Assembly (NCBI GenBank): GCA_018136815.1
Contig: CM030931.1
Span: forward strand, 567,511 to 631,510
Direction of reading: 5' to 3'
Origin: Isochrysis galbana
Taxonomy: Eukaryota > Haptophyta > Isochrysidales > Isochrysidaceae
DNA: 64,000 nt
Below the pieces are notes generated by a model. That model worked only from the letters and a program-made list of their open reading frames with translations, ran no database searches and had not been told where the DNA came from. Shown here in pieces: positions 32,326-44,454 of this stretch (positions within the stretch are counted from its first letter, which is position 1; every line of letters begins with the position of its first letter). Position numbers and translations under genes: made by a program.

Positions 32326-32504
32326 ACTTTCAGCTCTTCTTTATTGGTACAAAGAGCCTGGATGGTGGATGGATGCGCAGCAGGCAGCAGGTGCGCGCGG
32401 ACGAAGCGGGCGGTTGCGTGCGCGTGTGCTACGGTGGATGCGGAAGTTTTTTTGCGCGCGGAGCGACAAGTCTGTGCAAGTTTGGGTGCCTCTTGGCGAC
32501 AAGT

Positions 32505-32910
32505 TCAACCTACTCTTATAAGTGGGGGTCAATGGGGGCCTCGCGCCCCCCTCTCTCCATCGCGGACACCCCCCGGGGTGGGCCCGTACATTCAACCTCA
32601 GCCCCTGCCCTCTGGCAGGGGCTAGGCAATCATCATTCTGGCCCAGACCCCTAGTGGGCGCGGGCCGCGAGCCGCACTCCCAGGCCCGCATGGGCCAGCT
32701 CTCGTACTGACTCCCCCCCCCATCCCTGGTCGCCAGGCAGACAGGGGACTCAGGGCGGCACCCAAGGCCAGTGAGGCAAGCGAGGGAGAGGCAAGGGGGG
32801 TCAGGGGCTGAGCCCCAGCCTCCACTGCCCCCTGAGCTGCCCCTGCTGGCCCTCTGGGCGCCCCTGAAGGACCTCTGAGAGCAAGCCGTGGCGCGCCGCA
32901 TGGCGACGCG
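32505..32910 (+). repeat. Dispersed repeat family G, copy 2
   Basis: TCAACCTACTCTTATAAGTG through TCTGGCCCAGACCCCTAG as at 22880. Further right, 32760-32880 (GCGAGGGAGAGGCAAGGGGG, CCCCCTGAGCTGCCC) is recognisably similar to the body of family F, which supports F and G being related retroelement ends. Confidence 0.7.
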
Positions 32911-34149
32911 CCGCAGGGACCGGGGCGGAAGAGAATGGATGGAACGAGGGAGAGGGGGGGATTTGCACCCCCCCCCCCGATGGAGTGTGGTGAGAAACGA
33001 GACCCGTTTGCATTAGCAAACGGGCGGAGGGGGGCGGCTGGCGACAGGAGGGAGATGGGAAGGGAGCGGCTCAAGACGTCTTGGGATACACCTGTGGCAG
33101 GTATCTTCGGGGCGCAGTTGCTTATAATTTCTCGAGAACCGCTCGCGGCGTGAGCTGGTAACTGGTAAGGGCCGTTCTTCTTCTTTGACGAGAGGTCCCC
33201 CCCCCCCCCCCCGGTGCTTTTTCCCGGAGAGTCGCCCGACGTAGGTCGGTCCGCCTCAATGGGTTTTCCCTCATCTTAACTTGTGGGGAGTTAGAATGGG
33301 AGCCGGGGGCATGCGAGGGGGGAGATTTGGAGGGGTGCATAGGTGTATGTATATGTATCTGTGTCAACAGCACGCGCCAAGGTGTACGGGCAGGTGCGCT
33401 GAGGGCTGTCGTGTTAGTACCGGGCTAGTGAGAGTAGTGGTACTAATGCTCAGTTAGATTATTATCTTGGCGACAAGTTCGACAAGAATGACAAACTTGT
33501 CGTGCAAGTTTGGGCATGTCGAATGACAAGTGTTGGCCAGGCCCAAACATGGGCCAACGCCCCCGAAACCCGAAACCAAACAAAAAGGAACGAGGGGGGG
33601 AGCGGGAAGGGGAGAGAGGTAGGGGCGTGGGCGATGTCGAGCGGGAATCCGGTTAAGGAGAGAGCAAGTAGTAGAATAACGGGCATCTTCAAGATTAAAT
33701 TAAAATTAAAATGTTATATCCTAGCCAACCCCACTAGCTAATTGGACACAACTTTTCAGCCCCGGACTCCCGCCATGCTTGGCGAGCCAGGTGTCCGAGT
33801 GGTACCGGGGGGGGGGGCATTGCCCCCTCCCCTCGATATTTGTCCTCCCCCCAGTGCAAGCACCGGCCCTACGCACCCCAGCACACCCTCTCCTCGAGGC
33901 CACGCTGGGGGAAAACCCCTTTCGGGTAAAAGCAACGCAGGGGGGGGGGGGGCACTCGTGAGTTTAGGGGCCTAGAGCGCTAATCTCCCTCGCCCGAGCG
34001 AGTGGCCGCGGCGAGCCGCGGCCCTTCCCTCCTGCCTCTGGCGCCCCCGTCTTCTCTTACCCAACTTGGTCTAGAAGACACGTAAACACCGGAGGGGAGA
34101 GCTGCCGCTCCCCCCTCCCCTCCCTCTTCCCTTTTCCTCCTCTCTTCCC
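32911..34149. other. Intergenic region with hairpins and C-runs
   Basis: CCCGTTTGCATTAGCAAACGGG at 33004-33025 is an interrupted palindrome. 33414-33462 is the inverse of 12609-12650. 33690-33720 is AT-rich. C- or G-runs at 33199-33212 and 33940-33953. No gene is supported. Confidence 0.45.
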
Positions 34150-34568
34150 TGCGGCGGGGGCCCATGGCGCGCGCCTGCGGCCCCTCGCTCAGGTCCCCAG
34201 ATGGCCTGCAGGGCCTGGGAGCACAGCTCAGGGGGCAGGTGAGGCTGGGGCATGGCCCTGGCCCCTCCTGCCTCTCCCTCGCTGGCGCTCCGCTCCCCTG
34301 CAAGTCGACTGGAGCTGGCTGGGGGGTCCTGAACAGGGGGGCCCAGGGGGAGGAGGGGCTGGTCAGAGGAATGGGCAGGCCACGATAGGCCAGGGCGGGC
34401 GAATCAGGCGTGCCTGTGGGGAGAGGGATGGGTCAGCAGGGCAGTGTGCTCCTGGCAGGCCATCAGGCGTGCCAGGAGAGCGGGTGGTTCTTCCCCCATG
34501 GCAGGGGAGGAGTGGAGAGAGAGGGGGGCTCGTGCCCCGCCATGAGTGAACCAAGTATAAACTTAGTT
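34150..34568 (-). repeat. Retroelement family F, 5'-truncated copy
   Basis: Inverse-orientation copy of the family F body (CAGGTGAGGCTGGGGCATGG, CCATGGCAGGGGAGGAGTGG) ending at GTATAAACTTAGTTC, the same terminus as the copies at 19825, 46929 and 58453. Confidence 0.75.
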
Positions 34569-35161
34569 CACGGGCATCTTCAAGAATGTTTTTTTTCTTG
34601 GTGGTGCTATCCGGTTAGTGTGTTTGTGTTTGATTTTGGTTTTGTTGTGATTATCGTCCGCTTGTCGTCGGTGGTCTTGTGGGTATGTATTGGTGTTCTA
34701 GCCGACCATCATTTTGTGTGTGTGGTCTAGTGGGCGGCCTTCTTGTATACCGGGATCACGCAAGAGAGAAAGCGCCGAAAAGGGGGGTTGTGAGGGAGCA
34801 CCTCTCTAGGGGGAAACAACCATTGGGGTGGCTCTCCCCCTACCCGCAACACTCCTCTTGCGCGCCACAACTCCGCACGAAGAAGAAGGACTTGGACGAG
34901 TCTCACGTCTGCGCATTACAAGGCCCGACAGCAGCAATATTACACGACACTGACGAACAACACATTAGCAAACCCTCACAAAGATTGTAGAGCACCATGG
35001 CATGAGAACGAGTAGTGCCGCCACGCAAGTGGGGGTGTCTAGACATGTGCACCTACGCATTCGCGCGTACGCACTTGCTCGGCTGGGGCATCCCGGAGCA
35101 CCAGCTCACTGCCAGCTCATAGAGCCAGCATCACCATGTGCTCTTCTTACTACTCACAGAC
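34569..35161. other. Intergenic region, nothing recognised
   Basis: GT-rich at 34600-34730 with short frames only. Confidence 0.4.
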
Positions 35162-37277
35162 TCATCCCTTGCCAAAAGGCACTAGGGTTCGCATCCATCT
35201 CTTCAGCTCATACTTGCCCTCGCTCTCTGTAAAGCGCTCGTCCACGGACCAGTTTAGCGATTGATGCATGTCGGGGGAGCGATGATGCTTCTGCATGAGC
35301 AGGGCCGGAAGCTGGCCCTTCTCGCGTAGTTCGTACGCGGCTGCTTCGAAGAAGCGGTCAATTGAGATCGCGCCTGAGGGCGTCTTATCTGCTTCGCGCA
35401 CGAGCCGATCGATCTCCTTCTCCGAAAGGAAGAGGCGGAGCGACATGCTATTGAGCGCCTCTGCAAAGGCCGCCCGCGAGATCTCACCTGCGAGGGCGCG
35501 CGTTTGAATATACATGTTAGCCTCCTTCCGACTAAACCACGAGCCAACCAGCACTGTGCATCGGATGCGTGGCTTGTGAGTGCGACTTACCTGTGTGTCC
35601 GCGGTCTCGGCTGCGAACCTCATCCTCCACCTTCTTGAGGTGCGTCTCAGGGGAACCAAAGCGGAGCGACAACTTCACATTAGCTGTAGAGCCGTCACCG
35701 TACGGCTCGGCCCACGGCGCCGGCTGAGCAGGCGGGCCGAGTGGATTGGAGCCGATTGGCAGCTCTTTGGTTGACCTCAACCCGCGCCGGGCGTTGGGCA
35801 CGAGCTCTCCGGAAAAGTGGACGAGGCCGACATTGCATGGCAATGCCAACGTCTCGCAGAACAGGCGCATGTCAATGACGTCCACCTCACGCCCCTCACA
35901 GTGATCGAGTATGGAAGTAAGCAGAGTGGGCTCCACACGCACGTGGGGATCGAGCGACGCCAGCTGGAACTCAAACCTGGGTCGGTCGAGTTTGGCCTTG
36001 CCACGCACATCCCAGCCGCGGATGACCTCGAGCAAGTTGCGGCACTCGGCGCGGTGCAAGGATAGCGCGGCTTCATCTACTCCAGCAGCCAAATTGACTG
36101 TGCTCTTAGCATGGAGCATCTCATCCCAGTCGATGCCGGCGATTGCTTGGTCTCGTGCCGTGTCATCGGAGTCCGCTTCACTGGGCGGCGGCACAGCTCC
36201 GCTGGCGTCGTCAATGGCATCATCAAGCTTGAGCATCTGCCCGTCAGATCCTGCTGCCTGCGCCTCTCGAGAGGCCCTCGCCGCGTCCATGGCTGCAGCG
36301 TGAGCAGCGTGAACCGCGGCGGCCGCCTCCTTTGGCCCACGCTTCGTACCCTCACCGCTCGCAAAGATGGTGGATGGCGGCGTCCACCCGCGTACCTGCG
36401 TTGCGAATAGACGCCGTTCTGCAGCATCCGGGCGCTCGACCGTTCGGGTGAGCAGCACCCGACGGCTTCCTCCGTAGGAGCGCGGCCTGTTGATCTGGGC
36501 CGTTGCTGGACGCTCGACACCAGCTATCACAATGGTCTGCGGCGGCAGCTGTGCGCGGTTCGAACGCTCCTTGAGTTGCCTGGCTGCCGCTGCGCTTGCA
36601 GCAGAGGGGTCTGATAGCCGCCGCCGGGCGGCGTCCGGCTGCTGCTTCAGCCGCTGCTCAAGCTCGGCACGCTGCTGGGCCTGCTGATCTGCGCGCAGCC
36701 GCGCCGTATCGGCGAATGTCATCGCGGGTTTGCGCGGTGGCGGATGATTGGTGCCCTCTTTGGGTGGGTAGCGTTGCATGAATGAAGGCGGACCAGGCTT
36801 CTTGGGCGAATACACTGGTGCCGGGCCCGGGAGCCGGTGCTTCTCCGGGCTTCCTGGATGTAAACCGACGGACTCCAGAAACTGAATCAAGGCCGGCGAA
36901 ATGTTGTGCGCCTGCGTCGTGGTCGAGCTCATCGTGGAATAGGAGGAGGAGCGGCGGAGCAAACGCTTGGTTGAGCTCGCCGCCAGCCGACTAGCAGCCT
37001 CGGGCGTGCGCGGCTGTCTATAGCGGAACTTGGGCCCAGCGGATGCTGGAATAGACGAGGATGGATCCGCTTGAAGCAGCCGCAACGGAGCTGTGTCCGG
37101 TCGCGCCAGATGGCTGTATGCTGGCACGGCTGCAGCCGATGGAATGCGAGTGTCGAGTGCAGGTAGCGAGGCTGAGGCGGCCAGCTGGCGCTTGAGCGAG
37201 GTGAGCTCGGAGATGAGCGAAGCATTCTGTTCACGGATGTTTGAGATGCTCGACTCCAGGTCCTCCAGCTCCGCCAT
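35162..37277 (-). CDS. Coiled-coil protein with EF-hand-like C-terminus (2 exons)
   Basis: Exons 37277-35591 and 35487-35162 on the minus strand, intron 35590-35488 GT-AG, 670 aa. I do not recognise a named family. Residues 1-35 form a coiled coil (AELEDLESSISNIREQNASL). A Pro/Ala-rich middle follows, including a second helical stretch of Gln/Glu/Arg (about 225-265). The last 250 residues contain paired-helix units: LLEVIRGWDVRGKAKLDRPRFEF, LTSILDHCEGREVDVIDMRLFCETL and, across the intron, EIDRLVREADKTPSGAISIDRFFEAA. The last has loop ligands D-T-S-G-x-I but Phe instead of Glu at position 12, so calcium binding may be weak. Such Pro-rich EF-hand proteins are often ciliary or cytoskeletal; that is a guess. 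ATG 37277 precedes the coiled coil. Confidence 0.8.
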
Positions 37278-38325
37278 GGGCCTCGCTGCGGTACGGTGTG
37301 GGGGTGGCCGCAGGAACGGCTGGCTGGTCGCCGCCGGCGCGATGGGGCGGGCGGTCCCCGGGGTCGGCCAGCGTTGTCTACCGTAACGGAAACAGATCGC
37401 ATCCCCCGCCCCCCCGCGCGAGTGCCCCGACCCGAACCCCGGACCTCCCTCCCCCCCCCCCCCCCTCCCCCCCCCCCCCCCCCCCCACACACACACACAT
37501 AAACATTCGGCCCTCGCTCCCTCTTCACGGTTTCCATCTCTCTCTCTCTGTTTCTCTGTGTCTTGTCTCCAGAGTATTGTACTCTAGAATATTTTGTGTG
37601 TACTTAGCACTTAGTAGTAAGAGTTATGCAGCACCATGTATGTAGTGTTACTTACTACGTGTATACTGCCCACTTCCTGCTTCCTGGCGGCGCCCAAGTG
37701 CCAAGTGCGAGGTGCCAAGTGTGCTTCTCGGTTGTCTGCCAAGTGTGCTAAGTGTTGTGCCAAGTGTCAGGTACCCAAATTTGTGCTTCTTGGCTGTCTG
37801 CAGTCAGCCCTGTTTTGCGTCCGCGGGCGGGGGGGGGGGAGTTGTGCATGCCGCCCCCCCCCCCCCCCCGCCCACCTAAGCCTAAAAGGACTTCGGATGT
37901 GTACTCGCCAACAACTAAAGTACACTACAATACTCTAGCCTGAGCTGCAAGTTCTGTGGCCCTACAGAGCTCGTTGAAATGTTACGGTAAAGTACGACCG
38001 CCCTTGATCTCTAGTGCTCTAGCAGCTGAGAGGACTCCACGCACTGTCGCCGCGTCACCCATATAAGACTAACGAAGCTTCTTCCTTTATGTCTCTTCCC
38101 TCCCCCCCCCCCTTTCGCGATCGAGCGACCGTGTGGACCCGAACGAACCTCTCTCGGAGCACACGAGAGCGTCCGTTCAAAGTGAGTACTACTAGGAGTA
38201 GGGAGTAGGGAGTACAAAGCATATCATCGCGATGATGTCGGACGACACCACCCAACGGACGGCTCGCGGCGCTCCTCTCCCTCTCTCTCTTCTCCTCTCC
38301 TCCCCCCCCCCCGCCCCGCACAAGA
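37278..38325. other. Intergenic region between divergent EF-hand and SCOT genes
   Basis: Poly-C tracts at 37449-37487 and 37854-37869, CA repeat at 37487-37499. A short imperfect repeat GCCAAGTGTGC / TGCCAAGTGTCAG / GTGCTTCTYGGYTGTCTGC recurs within 37695-37800. No gene seen. Confidence 0.45.
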
Positions 38326-38632
38326 AGAGAGAGAGAGAGAGGACCTGCACACTCAAGCTGGGCTTACCTCTTCTCTTCTTCTTTCTTCTTCCTCTCTCGT
38401 TCTCTTCACTGCTCTGGTCCTCTGGTCTCGCGCGTCCTCCTCGCCCCCCCCCCCCCCCGCCCCCTCCCCGCTCGCCCCTTCGAGAGAGAGAGAGGACCTG
38501 CACACTCAAGCTGGGCTTACCTCTTCTCTTCTTCTTTCTTCTTCCTCTCTCGTTCTCTTCACTGCTCTGGTCCTCTGGTCTCGCGCGTCCTCCTCGCCCC
38601 CCCCCCCCCCCGCCCCCTCCCCGCTCGCCCCT
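38326..38632. repeat. 153-bp tandem duplication in the SCOT 5' region
   Basis: GAGAGAGAGGACCTGCACAC at about 38332 and 38485 begins two virtually identical 153-bp units, each passing through CAAGCTGGGCTTACCTCTTC and a C-run to CCCGCTCGCCCCTTC. The unit is CT-rich and sits about 210 bp before the SCOT ATG, so it duplicates either promoter or 5' untranslated sequence. Confidence 0.93.
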
Positions 38633-38839
38633 TCCCCGCCCCTTCCCCCTCCCAGTGTTTTCGTCTGTTTTCTCACGCCACTGGAATCTCTCTCCCTCCC
38701 CGGCCCCCGCCGGCCCCAAACCCCCTCTCTTCATCACCCCGGCGCGCTCCTTCCCCTTCCGCCCTCTCCCCCACTTCCCTCTCTGTGGCTGCCCGGCCGC
38801 TGCGCTCTGCTCGCACCGCGCAGTCGTCGCGTCCTCTCG

Positions 38840-40622
38840 ATGCGCTCGACGCTCCGACACTGCCGCCGCTTCAGCCGGCTCGTCCCAGCGCACCCAAAGG
38901 TGTTTCCCTCGGCGGCGCTCGCGGTCGCAGATGTACCTCAGGGGGCCAAGCTGCTCGTGGGCGGCTTTGGGCTGAGCGGGTGCGCGGGCGAAGGTGCAGA
39001 CGCGCGTGATGAGTCTCCTAGACCCATGGGCAGCGTGACCAGCCCCCCTCTTGCGCGGCGCACACAAGGGCGCGGAGGGTCACTAGTGGTGTTCTCACTC
39101 TGCTTTGCCTGCGCCCGCCGCAGCGTTCCGGAGAATCTGATCAGTGCAATACGTGATCTAGGAGTGGGAGACCTCACCGTCGTCAGCTCTAACGTCGGCA
39201 CAGATAAGCGCGGCCTCGGCCTGCTCTTCCAGACGGGACAGATCTCGCGCGTCGTCTCTGCGTATGTGGGTGAGAATGAAATCTTCGAGGAACAGTTCCT
39301 CAATGGGAAGATTGAGGTGGAGCTGGTTCCGATGGGGACACTGGCAGAGCGGATGCGCTGCGCAGGCGCTGGGATTCCTGCTTTCTTCACGCGCACCGGT
39401 GTTGGCACGCTTGTCCACCACGGGGGTATGCCGCAGCGCTACTCTGCCGACGGAAAGCGCTCTGTCATCCAGGCCTCTGCTCCACGTGAATCGCGACGCT
39501 TCGCGATTCCTGACGTGACCGCCAACGGCGAGGCCGAGGCAGAGTATCTTATGGAAGAGGCGCTGCATGGCGACTTTGCGCTCGTCAAAGCATGGAAAGG
39601 GGACACCGAGGGCAACCTCGTCTATCGCAAGACGGCGCGGAACCACAACCCGCCTGTTGCCACTGCCGGGCGGATCACCATTGCCGAAGTGGAGGAGCTG
39701 GTGCCAGCAGGTACCCTTGACCCGGACTTGATACATACACCCGGCATCTATGTGGACCGGGTTGTACAGGCCGAGCGAATGGGCGTCATCGAACGGCTAA
39801 CGCTCGCAGACGACGAGGAGAGCTCCTTCTCACCCGCCAGCAACCCGGCCGATCGTCTCAGGGAGCGCATTGTGCGCCGAGCAGCGCTGGAGCTGAAGGA
39901 TGGCGACTATGTCAACCTTGGTGCGGATGATCATAGCCTTCTGCTCTGCAGCGGTAATCAATGATGCCCCGCTGGGTCGTGTCCCAGGCTAGCGGCACTC
40001 ACCCATTCCCCGCCCGCTGTGCCACTCAGGCATTGGAATGCCCACGTTGGTTTCAAACTATGTGCCACCATCAGTGCATATCACCTTACAGGCGGAGAAT
40101 GGCATGCTCGGCGTGGGTCCCTTCCCGCAGCGTGGTTGCGAGGATTGCGACTTGATCAATGCGGGGAAACAGACCGTCACTGCCTTACCTGGCGCCTCCT
40201 TCTTTGGTGCCGACACCTCTTTTGCAATGATCAGGGGCGGCCATTGCGACGTGACCGTTTTGGGATCGATGCAGGTGGCCGCAAATGGCGACATGGCCAA
40301 CTACCTCATCCCCGGAAAGATGGTCAAGGGCATGGGCGGCGCGATGGATCTGGTCGCTAGTGGCTCGCGCGTAATCGTCACGATGGAGCACACAGACCGG
40401 AAGGGCTCGCCGAAGATTCTGGAGGAGTGCTTGCTACCCCTCACGGGACGGCGCGTGGTGTCCATGATCATCACCGATAAGGGCGTCTTTGATGTGAAGC
40501 CCAATGGAGAGGGCCTTGTCTTGCTCGAACTGGCCGAGGGGGAATCTATCGATTCCGTCCGGGCAAGCACGGGGGCCAAGTTTGACGTCGCCGCCGACGT
40601 CAAGCCGATGCGCCAAAGCTGA
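38840..40622 (+). CDS. OXCT1: Succinyl-CoA:3-oxoacid CoA-transferase, mitochondrial (3 exons)
   Basis: Exons 38840-38979, 39124-39920 and 40030-40622, GT-AG introns, 509 aa, the usual length of the fused alpha-beta SCOT. It moves CoA between succinyl-CoA and acetoacetate in ketone-body use in the mitochondrial matrix. A basic N-terminus ([14 protein letters not shown]) fits mitochondrial import. Alpha part: [16 protein letters not shown] across intron 1, [51 protein letters not shown]. Beta part: [19 protein letters not shown] across intron 2, then [12 protein letters not shown], whose Glu (residue 335) is the covalent-CoA catalytic residue, SFAMIRGGH, and [16 protein letters not shown]. Intron 1 is 144 nt and lacks an in-frame stop, so a retained form would insert 48 residues into the CoA-binding loop region. 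Confidence 0.95.
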
Positions 40623-42289
40623 TGATTCGAACGCATGTCGAGCACACTCTCCTCGCCTCCCCGACCGTGGCGGCTTCGGCCAGTATTGTGATGATCGGTA
40701 AGACCTCTTTTCGCTCACATGGGCATTCGCACGTTCGGTCGTGCTTGAGCACGCGCACATCATTACATACGTTTCTCGATCGAGGCTGCTAGTCGGACAC
40801 GCACATCTCAGCAGTAGCACTCATAGCTGCAACGATGTCCGAGAGCGGGCATACCATCATCTCACTCGAACGTAAGGAGGCCTAGATGTGGCTGAATGGC
40901 CGAGATGCCCAATATTTGGCTAGTCTGGCCAACTCCCCTCGATGGGCACGAACACGAAGGCCCTCATTACCCGTCATTTCATGAGGTCATGACGTCATTA
41001 TTGATGATCGATAATGGACGGCAACATGTCAAGAGCGTGGGCGATGGTGACGCACCCGCTTCCTAGTCCTAGATAGTCAGGCATTCATCTTTGTCGGGCA
41101 TTTACCAAAACCATCTTGCTTTTACCTTGATGATTGATTGTAATTGCACATTGCATGTTGCACTTCAGTTGAAAAAAAGCTGTGAGCCGAATGTGTGATG
41201 GTGTCTCGTTTTTACATCTTGCATATTGCCCACACATAATATGCTACTATTTATTTGTTGAGCTGGCCCCGATTTCCTAACAGCTTGCAAGGCATATTCG
41301 GCGTTTCGGCTTTTCGTCACCTTCCCATGCCATATTGTGTCAGAGCAAGGCTGATCTCACTTTTAGAGATCGCCTGCGAGGGCGCGTCAGCGTCGGCATA
41401 TAGTTTCCATATCTACAGCTATAATTTTTGCGAGACATTTGGGCGGCCCAAACAACCGCAAAGGAGACATTTGCCCGCCGAAGCCCTATCAAGTGCTAGG
41501 TGCGCATCAGACGAACAAACTGCGCATAGCACATAGCTTAAAATTAAAACACGAGCATTTAGATATAGTTCGAAGAGAAGTACACGGTGACCTGTGCTTG
41601 TCCTATTTTTGATATGTGCTATGTGCAATTGTTGTAAAAATATGAAAGTTATTCGTTATTGTTAACCTCACCCCCATGCCAACCAATTTCACTACATAAA
41701 CATAATATAGAATAAAACAAACTTAACTTATATTTTCAACTCGAAGTACTAAAAAAATTATCTGGTCCTGTCAATTTTCAACGGAACGCGGAACGCGACC
41801 TCACCCCTTTAATTCAATAACAATAACCATAAAAGATAAAAGTAAAAGTAACGCTCCCCCCACCCCCACCCCCACCCCGGTCCCGATCTTACTAAAAATA
41901 CAGAATTAGAATTAGAATTAAACAAAATTAACCTAATTTTTATTGAATTACTCATATTAAATTATCTGGTTCTGGTCCTCTTCCTCTTCCTCTTTCGTCT
42001 TTAGTCTCTTATTTTTCGATCAATGGTCAATGGCAATAGCTATTGGCAATAGCACACGGAACGCGACCTAAGGCCTAAGGGGGGTCCTCGTCCCAGCGGA
42101 GTGCGAACGGGTGTACTCCACTGGGGGAGTGTCTACTAGCTGCAGAGTGTACTAGCGGTAAAAGCGGTACGCACTAGCTGCGGGCGTGCGGGCGTAAGTG
42201 AATACCAGGCTAGTGGCAGTAGCAGGACAGTAGGAGTATTCACACTAGTTAAGTAAATTTAAATACCGTATTTTTTTAAGCCGCCCCCG
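40623..42289. other. AT-richer intergenic region
   Basis: The lowest-GC stretch of the window (41640-42020). It contains GGAACGCGACC motifs at about 41793 and 42058 and a 45-bp match (41294-41342) to intron 1 of the DAP3 gene at 43312-43356. No gene recognised. Confidence 0.5.
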
Positions 42290-42508
42290 CTTCTCTCTCG
42301 TCGCGACGCGCCGCATCGCCCCGCCCGCCACCACTCTCCCTTTTCTCCCCGTCTCCCTCCCCCCGCCCCCTCTCTTTCTCATCGCCTCGCCTCGCCTCAT
42401 CTCGTCCCATCTCGCCTCGCCTGCACTCTCCTCCCCTCCCTCTCCTCTCTCTCTCTCTCTCCTCACCCCTCCGTCCTTCTCCTCAACCCCCTCTCTCTCT
42501 GTCACAGC
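42290..42508 (+). promoter_or_regulatory. Pyrimidine-rich tract before DAP3
   Basis: About 210 bp of nearly uninterrupted C/T on the sense strand ending at the start codon. A similar tract precedes the SCOT ATG (38270-38780). It could be promoter or 5' leader; no TATA box is visible. Confidence 0.45.
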
Positions 42509-44454
42509 ATGCGGCCTACACTACGCCACCGCACTGCCCCGTCGGCGGCGGCGCTGCGCCGGCGGCTGTCGACGGTGGCGCCACGCCCCGTGCTCCAATC
42601 GGCCACTGTAACTGACGTCGCCGCACCGCAAGACCTCAAGGCCGGCCGCTCATCGGCGGTGAGCCAGACGGGCGACGTGCTGCTTGTCAATAAGACGCTC
42701 ACGTACCGCGCGCTCCAGCCTGCCGAGGGCGGCGTGCGCACGAGCTTGCGTGGGGCGCTCGCCTCGAGCGACGAGCCGCTCGAGCACACAGCCGCTGATG
42801 CCACCAAGCTGTTCTCGCTCGAGCGCAGCGCCGCATTTGCGTCGCTCTTTTACCACACGGGCCTGTGCGGAAAGATGCGCCAGGAGAGGGACCTCAAGAC
42901 AGCTGCAGCGGTGGTGCGAGGCGAGGGCCTTGCACTGCGTGATGAGCTGCTCTGGCGCGCTGCGCGCGCACCAGAGGAATCGCACTCACTCCGTGCCTCG
43001 TCGGGGCTGGTGCTGACGGGCGACCGTGGCGTGGGCAAGAGCTGGGCGCTCAACTATGCGGCTGCAGCCTGTGAGGCTGCCGGCTGGCTTGTTGTGCTAG
43101 TGCCATGGGCAGCGGACTGGACGCTCGGCGTTGGGGCGCGATCTGCGCAGGCGCCAAATGAAGCTTACCGCATCACTGACTCTGAGTACTTTGGCCCGAC
43201 CCCTCCCGAGCTCTCGGGGTCGGCGCTGTACGACGCCCCCGATGCGTCGATTGGCTTCTTGCAGTCGGTGAGCTCTTGAACCCTTTGTTGCCGTATCGAG
43301 CGGTGCTCTTGTATTCGGCGTTTCGGCTTTTCGTCACCTTCCCACACCATATTGTGGAATGGAACTCGCATCTTGGTGCTAGCAAGGCTGGGCCGGGTAC
43401 CACACACTATCGTGCGGGAAATTTGGCATAGCTCTTTCCTTGCCCATGCTAGGCACCGCTTCACTCCTACTGCTCAGGCCCCGAATTCATAATGGATTTG
43501 TAGGTCTACTTCTCGCAGCGTCATAAGCTCGAGCAGCTTCCCATCCGCGGCAAGGAGCGTGTCCGTGCCTACAAGCATGTTGCTGGAAACAGAGAGCCAA
43601 CGCTAGCGGACATCCTCGTTGGGGTGGCTCATGGGGAGGGCTCCATCTTCAACGACTTCCCGGTGCGCATTTTCCTTTGTCTATGCGTGTGGTCCAGATT
43701 GACCACTGAGGCTGCTAATATACTAGTCGTTGCTACGTTTGCAGAGCAGTCCGGCGTTCTCCCTTCAAATATTCTCTCCCACACTTGATAAATGCATTGC
43801 AGGTGCCGCTACGTCCGACGTATGACTTCCTCGCGGAGCTGCGGCTTGTGACGGACATGCCAGTGCTGCTGGCCGTCGATGGATGGAACCTTTGGCGTGG
43901 GATGGCCACCTCCCGGCATTGGCACAGCCTCACGCCGTTACACGCGAAGGATCTATTGGTGCCATCACTCCTTGGAACACTAGATTTCGGTGAAGGCATG
44001 GCCAACGGTGAGTGACTGCGAGCGAGCCGTTTCTCCACGTCCCTCCGTAGCCCCGCATGGGTGGAGACATCCGCAGCAGCGCTTGTCTGTTGTTTCACCC
44101 TCTCTCAACAAACCTTTTCCGTCCTTACATGCAACAGGGATGATGGTTTGCGCCGTATCACACTCTCCGCCGCACGCACCCACCGTGCCGTCCAAGCTAC
44201 GTCGGAAATATCCACCTGCGCCCGATTGGCGGAGGCCGCGTGCCCTCAACGAGCCAATGCGAAGTGCCACACGCCACATCTCAGCATATTCGGCGGCGGA
44301 ACTGGCACGGGTGCTTGGCTTCTACTGCCACGTGGGACACGTGCGCAACGCGGGCCTGCAAACTCAGCTTGACTCGGGCGAGTTGGCACGAAAGGTGATG
44401 ATGATGACTGGTGGCGTCGGTGAAGACGTCTTTAAGCTATGTTCCAAGCTATGA
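42509..44454 (+). CDS. DAP3: Mitochondrial ribosomal protein mS29 / DAP3 (4 exons)
   Basis: Exons 42509-43267, 43504-43662, 43803-44007 and 44138-44454, all GT-AG, 1,440 nt, 479 aa. mS29 is a GTP-binding protein of the mitochondrial small subunit. The N-terminus is basic (MRPTLRHRTAPSAAALRRRL) as for import. The P-loop VLTGDRGVGKSWAL is at about 168-181, followed by the family's W-L-V---P segment (AAGWLVVLVPWAADW), and Walker B-like VLLAVDGWNLWRG follows in exon 3, matching the animal LLVAVDGINALWG. The final exon carries YSAAELARVLGFYCH and the closing GGVGEDVFKLC. Exon 2 and 3 junctions are phase 0, exon 3/4 phase 1. The protein is somewhat longer than animal DAP3. Confidence 0.9.

Noticed and set aside
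38192-39067. Minus frame of 291 codons and plus frame 38232-38975 around the SCOT start
   Set aside because: Both are shadows of the 153-bp duplication and of SCOT exon 1. The repeated peptide blocks come from the DNA duplication.
42509-43279. DAP3 as a single-exon 256-aa protein
   Set aside because: The frame ends at a donor-like TCG/GTGAGC, and the rest of the family (VLLAVDGWNLWRG and the C-terminal part) is found in the next three exons in correct phase.
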